Assembly: GCA_018712915.1 (NCBI GenBank)
Contig: DVGC01000015.1
Span: forward strand, 1 to 48,582
Length of the DNA: 48,582 nucleotides
Direction: 5' to 3'
Source: Candidatus Copromonas faecavium (nom. illeg.)
GTDB taxonomy: Bacteria; Bacillota; Clostridia; Lachnospirales; Lachnospiraceae
Below are positions 16,565 through 24,807 of this stretch, piece by piece (position 1 is the stretch's first letter; each line of letters begins with the position of its first letter). Made by a program: the position numbers and the translations under genes. The notes beneath the pieces are model-generated. The model worked only from the letters and a program-made list of their open reading frames with translations. It did no database searches and had not been told where the DNA came from.

Positions 16565-17305
16565 ATGAAGACATACCGGATACGCGAAATGAGCTGGGTC
16601 GAATTTGACCAGCGGCGTAAAGAAACAAAAACCGTCATTATTCCCACAGGAGCCTGTGAGATCTACGGCCCTCATCTTCCCATGGGATCCGATGGCTTTG
16701 CAGCAGAAGCTGTGGCGGAACGGGTCGCGGAGCGGACGGGAGCGCTGATCGCGCCGATGACAGAAATTGCCGATTCCGGAGCCCTGTTGGATTATCCGGG
16801 AACCATCACTGTTTCCACTCCTCTTTATCGCATGTGGATGGCAGAGCTGATTGACAATCTGATTGGCTACGGGTTTAAAAATCTGCTGTTTATCAGCGGA
16901 CATGCCACCAATGTGGGAATTATCACATCCCTGATGATTGAACGGCAGAGAACCAAGGGCGTCAACTGGGCGCAGATCGACTGGTGGCGGTTTACGGCAG
17001 AGCATGGGGATGATATTTTTGACTGCAAGGGAAGAATGGCCCATGGACATGCCAGTGAGTGCGGTACTTCGGTGATGCTCTATCTGAAGCCGGAGCTGGT
17101 TCATATGGAAAGAGCCACCTGTGTCGCTCCGCCGCCGGAAACGGCCGATTATCCGGATATTATTCACTTTGTACCCATGGCAGCGAAAACGCCGGACGCG
17201 ACGGTGGGAGACGCTACCTGTGGAACAAGGGAAAAAGGAGAAAAAATTGTCAGCCGCTGTGTGGACCGGATAGTGGAATATATGAACGCCAAGTGGGAGC
17301 TGTAG
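16565..17305 (+). CDS. Creatininase-family amidohydrolase (divergent metal site)
   Basis: A 246-residue member of the creatininase superfamily, dinuclear metal enzymes that open cyclic or linear amides (creatinine, formamidopyrimidines and others). The first metal motif reads ACEIYGPHLPMGSD: Glu32 and Asp43 match the metal ligands, but the normally invariant His of the EqHG motif is Tyr34. The later motif is SGHATN instead of NGHGGN, keeping the His. The ATG follows GGGGAGG. It heads the operon with a Nit-type hydrolase, an RraA-like protein and an Opp-type importer, so it probably cleaves the imported compound or a derivative. It is unlikely to be a true creatininase; the substrate is unknown. 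Confidence 0.85.
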   Translation: MKTYRIREMSWVEFDQRRKETKTVIIPTGACEIYGPHLPMGSDGFAAEAVAERVAERTGALIAPMTEIADSGALLDYPGTITVSTPLYRMWMAELIDNLIGYGFKNLLFISGHATNVGIITSLMIERQRTKGVNWAQIDWWRFTAEHGDDIFDCKGRMAHGHASECGTSVMLYLKPELVHMERATCVAPPPETADYPDIIHFVPMAAKTPDATVGDATCGTREKGEKIVSRCVDRIVEYMNAKWEL

Positions 17306-17355
17306 AAGCCGGAAGCAGCAGCGAAAACTGCCCGAGAACAGCAGAAATTATACAG

Positions 17356-17377
17356 AAAGGAGCGGCCGCGTTTGCGG
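17356..17377 (+). promoter_or_regulatory. Ribosome binding site with a hairpin spacer before the nitrilase gene
   Basis: The only good Shine-Dalgarno, AAAGGAG (17356-17362), is 25 bases from the ATG at 17388. A GCCGC/GCGGC hairpin (17365-17369, 17374-17378) lies between them; folded, it would shorten the effective gap to about 11 bases. A weaker GGGAAAGAG lies nearer to the ATG. Confidence 0.4.
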
Positions 17378-17387
17378 CGGGAAAGAG

Positions 17388-18215
17388 ATGATTAGAAAAT
17401 ATCAGATCGGCGTAGTACAGATGGATACCAGAGACGATGTGGAGGCAAATTTAAAAGCAGCCTGCGAGTTTATCGATGAGGCGGCATCCAAGGGGGCCAA
17501 GCTGGTTTCCTTCCCGGAGGTCATGAACGTGATTAGCGAAAACCCGCCGGAACCGGAGGAAGTGCCCGGAGGAAGAACCATTTCCCTGATGGCTGAAAAG
17601 GCAAGGGAGCATGGCATTTATATTCACTGCGGCTCCATTGCGGAAATCAATCCGGACGGCGACCGCAAATACAACACCACCGCATTCTTAAATCCCAAGG
17701 GAGAGTGCATCGCAAAATACAGGAAGCTTCATACGTTTGATATTACCCTTCCGGATGGAACGGTGGCCAATGAATCGGAGCGGATCAAACCTGGCAGTGA
17801 GATTGTGACGGTGAACACCGAACTTGGATGCTTCGGACTTTCCATCTGCTATGATATCCGGTTCCCTGAACTGTACCGCTATATGGTTCTCCACGGGGCT
17901 CAGCTTCTTCTGACACCGGCCAATTTCACGACGCCCACAGGAAAGGATCACTGGGAAGCAATCCTTCGCTGCCGCGCCATTGAAAACAGCAGCTACGTAA
18001 TTGCGGCGGCACAGATTGGAAAGAAGAAGGGCGTCAGCAATTCCTTCGGTTCCTCCATGGTGGTGGATCCCTGGGGAACGGTCATCAGCAGAGCAAGAGA
18101 GACGGCCTGCGTGATTATGGCAGACATCGATCTGGATTATCTGGATGATGTGCGCCGGAGAATGCCGGGACTGGTGAACCGCAGAAGCGACATCTATGAC
18201 GTAATCAAAAAATAA
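17388..18215 (+). CDS. Carbon-nitrogen hydrolase, nitrilase superfamily (Nit1-like)
   Basis: A 275-residue cytoplasmic amidase with the catalytic triad Glu44 (SFPEVMN), Lys113 (YRKLHTFD) and Cys154 (SICYDIRFPE). The motifs KLHTFD and the closing NRRSDIY resemble the Nit1 branch, whose known members hydrolyse deaminated glutathione, and omega-amidases. The family attacks terminal amides, carbamoyl groups or nitriles through a Cys-acyl intermediate. In this operon it most likely performs a second C-N cleavage after the creatininase-family step. The start ATG 17388 is the first in-frame Met giving the canonical N-terminus. It is separated from creatininase by 82 bp and from the RraA gene by 50 bp. 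Confidence 0.92.
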   Translation: MIRKYQIGVVQMDTRDDVEANLKAACEFIDEAASKGAKLVSFPEVMNVISENPPEPEEVPGGRTISLMAEKAREHGIYIHCGSIAEINPDGDRKYNTTAFLNPKGECIAKYRKLHTFDITLPDGTVANESERIKPGSEIVTVNTELGCFGLSICYDIRFPELYRYMVLHGAQLLLTPANFTTPTGKDHWEAILRCRAIENSSYVIAAAQIGKKKGVSNSFGSSMVVDPWGTVISRARETACVIMADIDLDYLDDVRRRMPGLVNRRSDIYDVIKK

Positions 18216-18265
18216 CAGGTTTGAGTTTGGCTTTTTAAGAAAGTCCAGATGAGGAGGATTTTAGT

Positions 18266-18919
18266 ATGGAATGGACAAAGGAACTGGCCGAGCGTTTTTT
18301 AAAGACGGATCCGGCTACATACGGGCATTTTCTTGGGGTCAGCTTTATGAATCCCAGAATGAAGCCCATTAACAAGCACTCCAAGCTGGTGGGACCGGCA
18401 TACACGGTAAAACTTCTGGGGAAGGATTCCTGTGCTCTTTATAAGGCGATTCAGGAAGCACCCAAGGGATGTGTTCTTGTCATTGACCACAGCGGAGATG
18501 AAGTGTTCGCCAGCGTCGGAGAGATGGTGGCAAGAAATGCCAAGGCCATGGGGATCGCGGGAATCGTAATCAACGGAATGGCGACGGATTCTCTCCATAT
18601 AGAAGAAATGGATTTTCCGGTATTCAGCCTGGGAATTTCCGTAGCCACCACCAATGTCTGGGGCGTTTCCGGTGAATACAACATTCCGGTTAACTGTGCC
18701 GGAGCGGTGGTTCATCCCGGTGATATTGTATTCGGGGATGCAGACGGCGTTGTCGTGATCCAGCCGGAAGGATATGAGGAGATGCTGGTTCAGGCCGAAG
18801 CGGCGGCGGCCAGAGAAGTGGAAATGAGAAAGAAGTTTGCAGAAGGAATCCCGTCCTTAAAGAGCGTGGACAGGCTTCTGGAAGCGGATGTTCTGGGATT
18901 TATTGCGAAGAACAGGTAA
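18266..18919 (+). CDS. RraA family protein with altered active-site motif
   Basis: A 217-residue protein of the RraA/HMG aldolase fold, whose members act as divalent-metal-dependent aldolases or decarboxylases on oxo-acids, or as RNase E inhibitors in proteobacteria. The later GDADGVVVI motif is intact. The signature normally written G-x-x-R-D reads G104-M-A-T107-D108, so the substrate-binding Arg is Thr while the metal-binding Asp is kept. Catalysis, if any, must differ from known aldolases. The ATG follows GAGGAGG. Its place between the hydrolase and the importer genes suggests it processes the product of amide cleavage, perhaps an oxo-acid. An RNase regulator role is unlikely in this context. 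Confidence 0.85.
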   Translation: MEWTKELAERFLKTDPATYGHFLGVSFMNPRMKPINKHSKLVGPAYTVKLLGKDSCALYKAIQEAPKGCVLVIDHSGDEVFASVGEMVARNAKAMGIAGIVINGMATDSLHIEEMDFPVFSLGISVATTNVWGVSGEYNIPVNCAGAVVHPGDIVFGDADGVVVIQPEGYEEMLVQAEAAAAREVEMRKKFAEGIPSLKSVDRLLEADVLGFIAKNR

Positions 18920-18965
18920 ATACAGCTTCATGCTGGATGCAATAAAAGAAAGAGGAGGATATGTT

Positions 18966-20570
18966 ATGAGGAAACAACTGGTATTGGCCCTTTGTGCGGC
19001 AATGCTCCTGACGGCCTGCAGCAGTGGGGGAGGGGATGCAACCACCGCTGCAGCAGGAGCGGACACAACGGCTGCAGCCGGTGACTCCGCAGGGGAAACC
19101 ACGGGAGAAACCACAGGAGAAGCAGCCCCCACAGGCGCGGCAGCCAGCAGCACAGGGAATGTAAAGGACACCATTGTCATTGCCAATGAAGCGGAGCCCA
19201 CATCGCTGGATCCGGCCTGCGGAAACGGACTGAGCGTAAATCTGGTGGATAATCTGATTTATGACAGCCTGGTAGACCGGGATCAGGAGGGAAACATTCT
19301 TCCCAGACTGGCAACGGAGTGGGAATTTATCGATGACACCCACATTCAGTTCAAGCTGCGCGAGGATGTTGTCTTCTCCAACGGAAATCCGTTTACGGCT
19401 TCCGATGTTATCTTTTCTTTAAACAGGACGCTTGATGAACCGACGGCTCTTTCAACGATGGTATGGTATTCTCCGGATGAGTCCAGCGTTGTAGATGATC
19501 ATACGGTAATTGTAGGAATGCATGAGCCTTATGCGGCAGCCCTTTATGTACTGGCCGGAGGCCGTACCTGGATTGGCGATGAGGAAACCATTACAGAAAT
19601 GGGAGCAGACGCCCATGCCAGAATGCCGGTAGGTACCGGTCCTTATAAGCTGACGGAATGGGTATCCGGTTCCAGCTTAAGCCTGACAGCCAATGAAAAT
19701 TACTGGGGTGAGCAGCCTGCAACACCCAATGTACGGATTAACGTCATTGCCGAGCCAAACAACCGTGTTATCGCCCTGGAGACAGGAGAAGCCGATCAGG
19801 CTCTGTACGTAAGCGGAAGCGATATTGACCGCGTCAATGCCATCGACGGCTACCGGATTGAGCAGGGACCGTCTGAGAAGTATTATCTGATCACCATGGC
19901 CATGGACTGCGAAAAGCTTTCCGATATTCGTGTCCGTCAGGCATTGTGCTATGCACTTGATAAAAATGCCCTGGTAGCCGGTTCCTTCGACGGCGGTGCT
20001 CATGTCCTGAATGGCTACTATCCGTCCATGGTAGAAGGATTCAAAGACTTCGGCGAGTGGGAATATGATCCGCAGAAGGCAACGGAACTGTTAAATGAGG
20101 CAGGAGCCACCGGACTGGAGCTGGAGCTTCATATCCTTCCGGGAACAGAATATCAGAGAATGGCTCAGATTGTACAGGCATACTGGGAAGCAGTAGGAAT
20201 CAAGGTCAATATTGAGCAGAGTGCTTTGGCTACCCGTGAAGCCCAGGGCCCGTGGGAGACTTCCATCCGTATCGCAACGGCAGATGAGATTTCCAACATT
20301 CTGATTATCTACGAGAAGGAGTTCGGCTCCCGTCTGGCTCCCAATGATGACCATCTGGATTCCATGCTGAAAGAGTTAAAGACCATCTATGATACAGATG
20401 AGAGACTGGCTCTGGAGGAAGAAATTCAGGATTATCTGGATGAGATTCGCTTCTCCATTCCGTTTGCCGAGGTTGATACCATCTATGGCGTCAGCGACAA
20501 GATCGAGAATTATGTATATGATCGCCGCATCGACAGACAGAACATTGTTGACTGGGTTGTTTATGAATAA
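18966..20570 (+). CDS. Peptide/nickel-type ABC transporter substrate-binding lipoprotein (SBP_bac_5)
   Basis: A 534-residue extracellular binding protein, lipidated at Cys18 (LLTAC) and tethered by an Ala/Thr/Gly-rich linker (19-60). The family 5 domain begins near residue 70 with the usual EPTSLDPA and a FKLREDVVFSNG segment. Members bind di- and oligopeptides, nickel chelates, opines or other small cargo. The upstream in-frame ATG at 18888 lies within rraA, whereas ATG 18966 has GAGGAGG eight bases before it and yields a proper signal peptide. Together with the four genes downstream it makes a complete importer for the compound handled by the hydrolases upstream. Confidence 0.94.
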   Translation: MRKQLVLALCAAMLLTACSSGGGDATTAAAGADTTAAAGDSAGETTGETTGEAAPTGAAASSTGNVKDTIVIANEAEPTSLDPACGNGLSVNLVDNLIYDSLVDRDQEGNILPRLATEWEFIDDTHIQFKLREDVVFSNGNPFTASDVIFSLNRTLDEPTALSTMVWYSPDESSVVDDHTVIVGMHEPYAAALYVLAGGRTWIGDEETITEMGADAHARMPVGTGPYKLTEWVSGSSLSLTANENYWGEQPATPNVRINVIAEPNNRVIALETGEADQALYVSGSDIDRVNAIDGYRIEQGPSEKYYLITMAMDCEKLSDIRVRQALCYALDKNALVAGSFDGGAHVLNGYYPSMVEGFKDFGEWEYDPQKATELLNEAGATGLELELHILPGTEYQRMAQIVQAYWEAVGIKVNIEQSALATREAQGPWETSIRIATADEISNILIIYEKEFGSRLAPNDDHLDSMLKELKTIYDTDERLALEEEIQDYLDEIRFSIPFAEVDTIYGVSDKIENYVYDRRIDRQNIVDWVVYE

Positions 20571-20589
20571 TTGACTGAGGTGTACATCC

Positions 20590-20625
20590 GGGGTGGGAAC
20601 CGGGCCGGTGCCTGATTCCCGCCCC
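20590..20625 (+). terminator. Intercistronic hairpin between binding protein and permease
   Basis: GGGGTGGGAA (20590-20599) pairs with TTCCCGCCCC (20616-20625) with one G-T wobble, followed by only TTTCG. Such leaky terminators commonly protect the binding-protein mRNA and lower expression of the permease genes. Confidence 0.65.
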
Positions 20626-20701
20626 TTTCGTAATGAAAAGGTTCCGGGGCTTCTTCCCGATGAAAATTTTCACGGTCAGTTTTAAACTTGGAGGTGAATT
20701 C

Positions 20702-21679
20702 ATGATTAAATTCATTATCCGCCGTCTCCTGATGATGATACCAATCATGCTGGGCGTGGTACTTCTGGTATTCAGCATGCTGTACTTTTCGCCGGGAGAA
20801 CCGGCGAGATACATCCTGGGCGATATGGCGACGGAAGAAGATGTTGAGTTATTTAATGAAGAAAACGGGCTGAACGATCCGTTTCTTGTCCGGTATGTCA
20901 ATTATGTTCTTGACGCACTGCACGGAGATCTTGGTACCTCTTATACCACAAAGCAGCCGGTTCTCGGGGAGATTCTCGAGCGGTTCCCGACAACTTTTAA
21001 ACTGACGCTGCTCAGCACTTTTGTCTCGGTGGTGATTGGAATTACCCTTGGAATTATTTCCGCGGTGAAACAGTATTCCGTCTGGGACAACATTGTCCGG
21101 GTTGTGGCCATGATTGGCGTATCCATGCCGAACTTCTGGCTGGGACTTCTGCTGATCCTGTTTTTCTCCGTAAACCTGGGTGTTCTTCCAGCATCAGGAA
21201 TTGCCACCTGGCAGTCCTGGATCCTTCCGTCCGTGGCCATCGGCTGTTCCTCAGCTGCCGGTATTATGCGAATGACCCGATCCAGCATGCTGGAGGCCAT
21301 CCGTCAGGATTATATCCGTACAGCAAGGGCCAAGGGACAGAAGGAAATGGTTATCATCTGCGTTCATGCCTTAAGAAACGCAATCATTCCGGTTATGACT
21401 CTGGTTGGCATCAACTTCAGCCGTATGTTAGGAGGTTCCTCCATCAGTGAAATCGTATTCGCCATTCCCGGACTGGGAAATTTGATTATCAGCGCCATCA
21501 ATGTAAAGAATGCTCCGCTGGTACAGGGAGGTATCCTGTTTATCGCTGTGGTTATGGCGTTCTGCAACCTGGTGATCGATGTGCTGTATGCCTATGTGGA
21601 TCCGCGGATCCGGTCTCAGTATGTAAAAGCAAAATCGAAAAAGGCAGTCAACGCAGCAGTAAAGAAGGAAGGTGTATAG
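20702..21679 (+). CDS. ABC transporter permease, DppB/OppB type
   Basis: A 325-residue inner-membrane permease of the binding-protein-dependent family with about six helices. The N-terminus FIIRRLLMMIPIMLGVVLLVF and the domain motif EAIRQDYIRTARAKGQ (EAA loop that contacts the ATPase) are typical of DppB. The start is ATG 20702 behind TTGGAGGTG; the in-frame ATG at 20633 sits in the intercistronic hairpin region. Its stop is one base before the next start codon, so the two permeases are translationally linked. Confidence 0.94.
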   Translation: MIKFIIRRLLMMIPIMLGVVLLVFSMLYFSPGEPARYILGDMATEEDVELFNEENGLNDPFLVRYVNYVLDALHGDLGTSYTTKQPVLGEILERFPTTFKLTLLSTFVSVVIGITLGIISAVKQYSVWDNIVRVVAMIGVSMPNFWLGLLLILFFSVNLGVLPASGIATWQSWILPSVAIGCSSAAGIMRMTRSSMLEAIRQDYIRTARAKGQKEMVIICVHALRNAIIPVMTLVGINFSRMLGGSSISEIVFAIPGLGNLIISAINVKNAPLVQGGILFIAVVMAFCNLVIDVLYAYVDPRIRSQYVKAKSKKAVNAAVKKEGV

Positions 21680-21680
21680 G

Positions 21681-22589
21681 ATGAGTGATGTAAAAAACAA
21701 GGCGGCAATGAAAAACACGGATGATCTGGGTGATTTTTCCATTTCCAGCAGAGGTATGACAAAGGACATCATCAAACGCTTTCTGCGCAACAAAACAGCG
21801 GTTGTAGGACTGGTGATCATTGTTGTCCTGGCCGTCTGCGCCCTGTTCCCGGCACAGATTTCCGATCCGGATTATCAGACGCTTCATCTGGACAACGCAT
21901 TTGCCCTTCCTTCCGCAGAACATATTTTAGGAACGGATGAACTGGGGCGTGACATGTTTACCAGAATCATCTGGGGGTGCCGTACGTCTCTGACCATCGG
22001 ACTGACATCGGTGGCAGGCGCCTGCATCGTTGGCGTCACCATCGGCTGTGTGGCCGGTTTCTACAGCGGCGTTGTGGACAATGTACTGATGAGACTCATT
22101 GATATTCTGATGGCTGTTCCCAACCTGCTTCTGGGAATTTCTGTTGTGGCTGCCCTTGGAAGCTCCATTTCCAACCTGATTATAGCCATCGGACTTGGAA
22201 GCATATCCGCCTTTGCCCGTGTGGCCCGTTCTGCCGTCATTACGGTTCGGGGACAGGAGTACATCGAGGCGGCCAGGGCGACGGGAGCAGGAGACATCCG
22301 GTTAATGGTTAAATATGTGCTTCCCAATGCACTTGCACCGATTATCGTTCAGGTGTCCATGGGTCTTGCAACGGCAATTCTGAATATTTCCGGTTTAAGC
22401 TTCATCGGCCTTGGTGTTCCGGCTCCGACTCCCGAATGGGGTTCCATGCTTTCCACCGGAAGAAGCTATATGCGTGATTACTGGCATGTCATCACATTTC
22501 CGGGCATCGCTATTATGCTGACAGTGTTTGCGTTCAACCTGTTTGGAGACGGCCTTCGCGATGCACTTGATCCAAGATTAAAGCAGTAA
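21681..22589 (+). CDS. ABC transporter permease, DppC/OppC type
   Basis: A 302-residue permease partner with an N-terminal cytoplasmic segment, the OppC motif FRLGTDELGRD-like HILGTDELGRDMFTRI, and the EAA loop GQEYIEAARATGAGD. The start is ATG 21681 behind AAGGAAGGTG, directly after the stop of the preceding gene. It forms the membrane channel with the DppB-type protein. Confidence 0.94.
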   Translation: MSDVKNKAAMKNTDDLGDFSISSRGMTKDIIKRFLRNKTAVVGLVIIVVLAVCALFPAQISDPDYQTLHLDNAFALPSAEHILGTDELGRDMFTRIIWGCRTSLTIGLTSVAGACIVGVTIGCVAGFYSGVVDNVLMRLIDILMAVPNLLLGISVVAALGSSISNLIIAIGLGSISAFARVARSAVITVRGQEYIEAARATGAGDIRLMVKYVLPNALAPIIVQVSMGLATAILNISGLSFIGLGVPAPTPEWGSMLSTGRSYMRDYWHVITFPGIAIMLTVFAFNLFGDGLRDALDPRLKQ

Positions 22590-22600
22590 GGAGGCTACCT

Positions 22601-23578
22601 ATGTCCGAGAATCTGTTAGAAGTTAAGGATTTGTCCATTCACTATACGGTCGATAAATCGGTGGTGAAGGCAGTAAATAATATTTCATTTTCCATTAAAA
22701 AGGGAGAGGCCCTGGGGCTGGTTGGAGAAACCGGTGCGGGAAAGACCACGGCGGCCCTGGGAATCATGCGCCTTGTTCCCTCACCTCCCGGAAAAATTGT
22801 ATCCGGAGAGGTTTACTATAATGGAGAAAACCTGTTTAAAAAGTCTGAGGCGGAAATGAGAAGGATCCGCGGAGGAGAAATCTCCATGATTTTCCAGAAT
22901 CCCATGACCGCGTTAAATCCGGTGCTCACAGTGGGAGAGCAGATTGCCGAGGTCATCCAGCTTCACAGCGAGAAGAAGATGTCCAAGGCGGAAGCGCTGA
23001 TTAAGGCGACGGAAATGATGGAGATGGTAAATATTGAGGGACGCCGTCATTCCGAGTTCCCTCACCAGTTTTCCGGCGGAATGCGTCAGAGAATCGTGAT
23101 TGCCATTGCCCTTGCCTGCAATCCGCATCTGCTTCTGGCAGACGAGCCGACAACGGCCCTGGATGTGACCATTCAGGAGCAGGTGCTGGATCTGATTGAA
23201 AATCTGCGGCACAAGCTGGGAACCTCATTGCTTCTGATAACCCATGACCTGGGTGTGGTGGCGGAGATCTGCGACCGGGTGGCTGTCGTGTACGCGGGCG
23301 ATATTGTGGAAAGCGGTTCCCTGGAGCAGATTTATAATGATACCAGACATCCCTATACCATTGGACTTTTCGGTTCCCTTCCGGATTTCAGCCATAAGGT
23401 CCACCGGTTAAAGCCGATTTCCGGCATGATGCCGGATCCATCTCAGCTGCCGGACGGCTGTGCCTTCGCGCCCAGGTGTCCTCATGCGACGGATGCATGC
23501 CGGAAGGGCATCATTCCCAAAGTGGAAGTGGCGCCAGGACATGTGGTGAAATGTATCATGGCGAAAGGAGGGGTATAA
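22601..23578 (+). CDS. ABC transporter ATPase, OppD/DppD type
   Basis: A 325-residue ATPase with Walker [10 protein letters not shown], a canonical signature in FSGGMRQR and Walker [13 protein letters not shown]. The C-terminal oligopeptide-transporter domain carries a Cys cluster ([14 protein letters not shown]) of the kind that binds a 4Fe-4S cluster in OppD/DppD proteins. The ATG follows AAGGAGG. It pairs with the next gene product to drive import. Confidence 0.95.
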   Translation: MSENLLEVKDLSIHYTVDKSVVKAVNNISFSIKKGEALGLVGETGAGKTTAALGIMRLVPSPPGKIVSGEVYYNGENLFKKSEAEMRRIRGGEISMIFQNPMTALNPVLTVGEQIAEVIQLHSEKKMSKAEALIKATEMMEMVNIEGRRHSEFPHQFSGGMRQRIVIAIALACNPHLLLADEPTTALDVTIQEQVLDLIENLRHKLGTSLLLITHDLGVVAEICDRVAVVYAGDIVESGSLEQIYNDTRHPYTIGLFGSLPDFSHKVHRLKPISGMMPDPSQLPDGCAFAPRCPHATDACRKGIIPKVEVAPGHVVKCIMAKGGV

Positions 23579-23580
23579 GC

Positions 23581-24540
23581 GTGGATAATATTCTGGAAGT
23601 AAAACATTTAAAGAAGTATTTCAACGCTTCCGGCGGCCAGCTGCATGCCGTTGATGACGTATCCTTTACCATAGAACGGGGAAAAACCCTGGGGGTTGTG
23701 GGAGAATCGGGATGCGGAAAATCAACTCTGGGACGGACAATCATTCATCTTTACGAGCCAACCTCCGGTGAAATTTCCTTTGACGGGAAAGATATTACCA
23801 AGTTAAACCGTACGGAAGTGAAAAATCTCCGGGAAGATATTCAGATGATCTTTCAGGATCCTTTTGCATCCCTGAATCCCAGAATGTCTGTGGGACAGCT
23901 GATTGCGGAGCCTCTTCTGATTTACCATAAGTTAAAAGGAAGGGATCTGGACCGGAAGGTGGCCCAGCTGATGGATACGGTGGGACTGGCCAGACGTCTT
24001 TCCAATTCCTATCCTCATGAGCTGGACGGCGGACGGTGCCAGCGAATCGGCGTGGCCCGGGCCCTTGCGTTAAATCCCAAGTTCATTGTCTGCGATGAGC
24101 CTGTTTCTTCCCTGGATGTTTCCATCCAGGCCCAGGTCATTAACCTGATGCAGGATCTGCAGGAGGAATTTGGACTGACTTATATGTTCATCACCCATAA
24201 TATGGCCGTGGTACGGCATATGTCGGATACAATTATGGTCATGTACCTGGGTATGATGGTGGAATTTGCCGATTCGGAGGAGATGTTCCATCACAGGCTT
24301 CATCCGTATACTCAGGCCCTTTTATCGGCTGTTCCGATTCCTGTGGTGCAGGAAAAGAAGGAGCGGAAGCTGATTAAGGGTGAGATCACATCTCCCATCG
24401 AGCCTCCGGATGAGTGCCGGTTTGCAAAGCGGTGCCCCTATGCCAAGGACATCTGTTTTGCAAAGACGCCGGAAGCGGAGGAGGTTCTTCCGGGACACTT
24501 TGTCGCCTGCCACAGAGCGAGGGAATTAAACGGTCTGTAG
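23581..24540 (+). CDS. ABC transporter ATPase, OppF/DppF type, with LDGGR signature
   Basis: A 319-residue ATPase: Walker [10 protein letters not shown], Walker [14 protein letters not shown]-loop FITHN and a C-terminal Cys cluster ([14 protein letters not shown]). The ABC signature reads ELDGGRCQR rather than SGGQ, so the serine that touches ATP gamma-phosphate is Asp. One of the two ATP sites of the OppD/OppF pair may thus be weak, while the site built with OppD's normal signature is active. The start is GTG 23581 behind AAAGGAGGGG; the frame opens further upstream only as overlap with oppD. Confidence 0.93.
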   Translation: MDNILEVKHLKKYFNASGGQLHAVDDVSFTIERGKTLGVVGESGCGKSTLGRTIIHLYEPTSGEISFDGKDITKLNRTEVKNLREDIQMIFQDPFASLNPRMSVGQLIAEPLLIYHKLKGRDLDRKVAQLMDTVGLARRLSNSYPHELDGGRCQRIGVARALALNPKFIVCDEPVSSLDVSIQAQVINLMQDLQEEFGLTYMFITHNMAVVRHMSDTIMVMYLGMMVEFADSEEMFHHRLHPYTQALLSAVPIPVVQEKKERKLIKGEITSPIEPPDECRFAKRCPYAKDICFAKTPEAEEVLPGHFVACHRARELNGL

Positions 24541-24607
24541 GACGTAAAAAGAAAAAGCTTTTTTATCTGATAAATTCATATATTTCTATACTCTGCTCTC
24601 ACGTCAT

Positions 24608-24647
24608 CTGCCCGCCGGAAAAAGCGTTTGCTTTCTCCGGCGGGCAG
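24608..24647 (+). terminator. Strong hairpin after the importer operon
   Basis: CTGCCCGCCGGA (24608-24619) pairs perfectly with TCCGGCGGGCAG (24636-24647), and the stem continues with AAAGC/GCTTT around a GTTT loop. It lacks an immediate T-run. A palindromic AAAAAGCTTTTTT lies just upstream at about 24551-24563. Confidence 0.6.
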
Positions 24648-24807
24648 CGCTGTAGGAACGAATGGTTTTTCGTGTTTGGTTTCTGACAAATAGACAACCA
24701 TCCGGAATCGTGATATGATGTATTCTGATTGGATTTGACTTCAAGTTTCCGTGGTCAGGCAGCGGGAAACAGAGGAAAATGGAAATACGAAGACGGGAGG
24801 GACAAGC

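Noticed and set aside
16565..17305. True creatininase and creatinine degradation pathway
   Set aside because: No creatinase, sarcosine or hydantoin genes are present and a metal-binding His is replaced, so only the superfamily is claimed.
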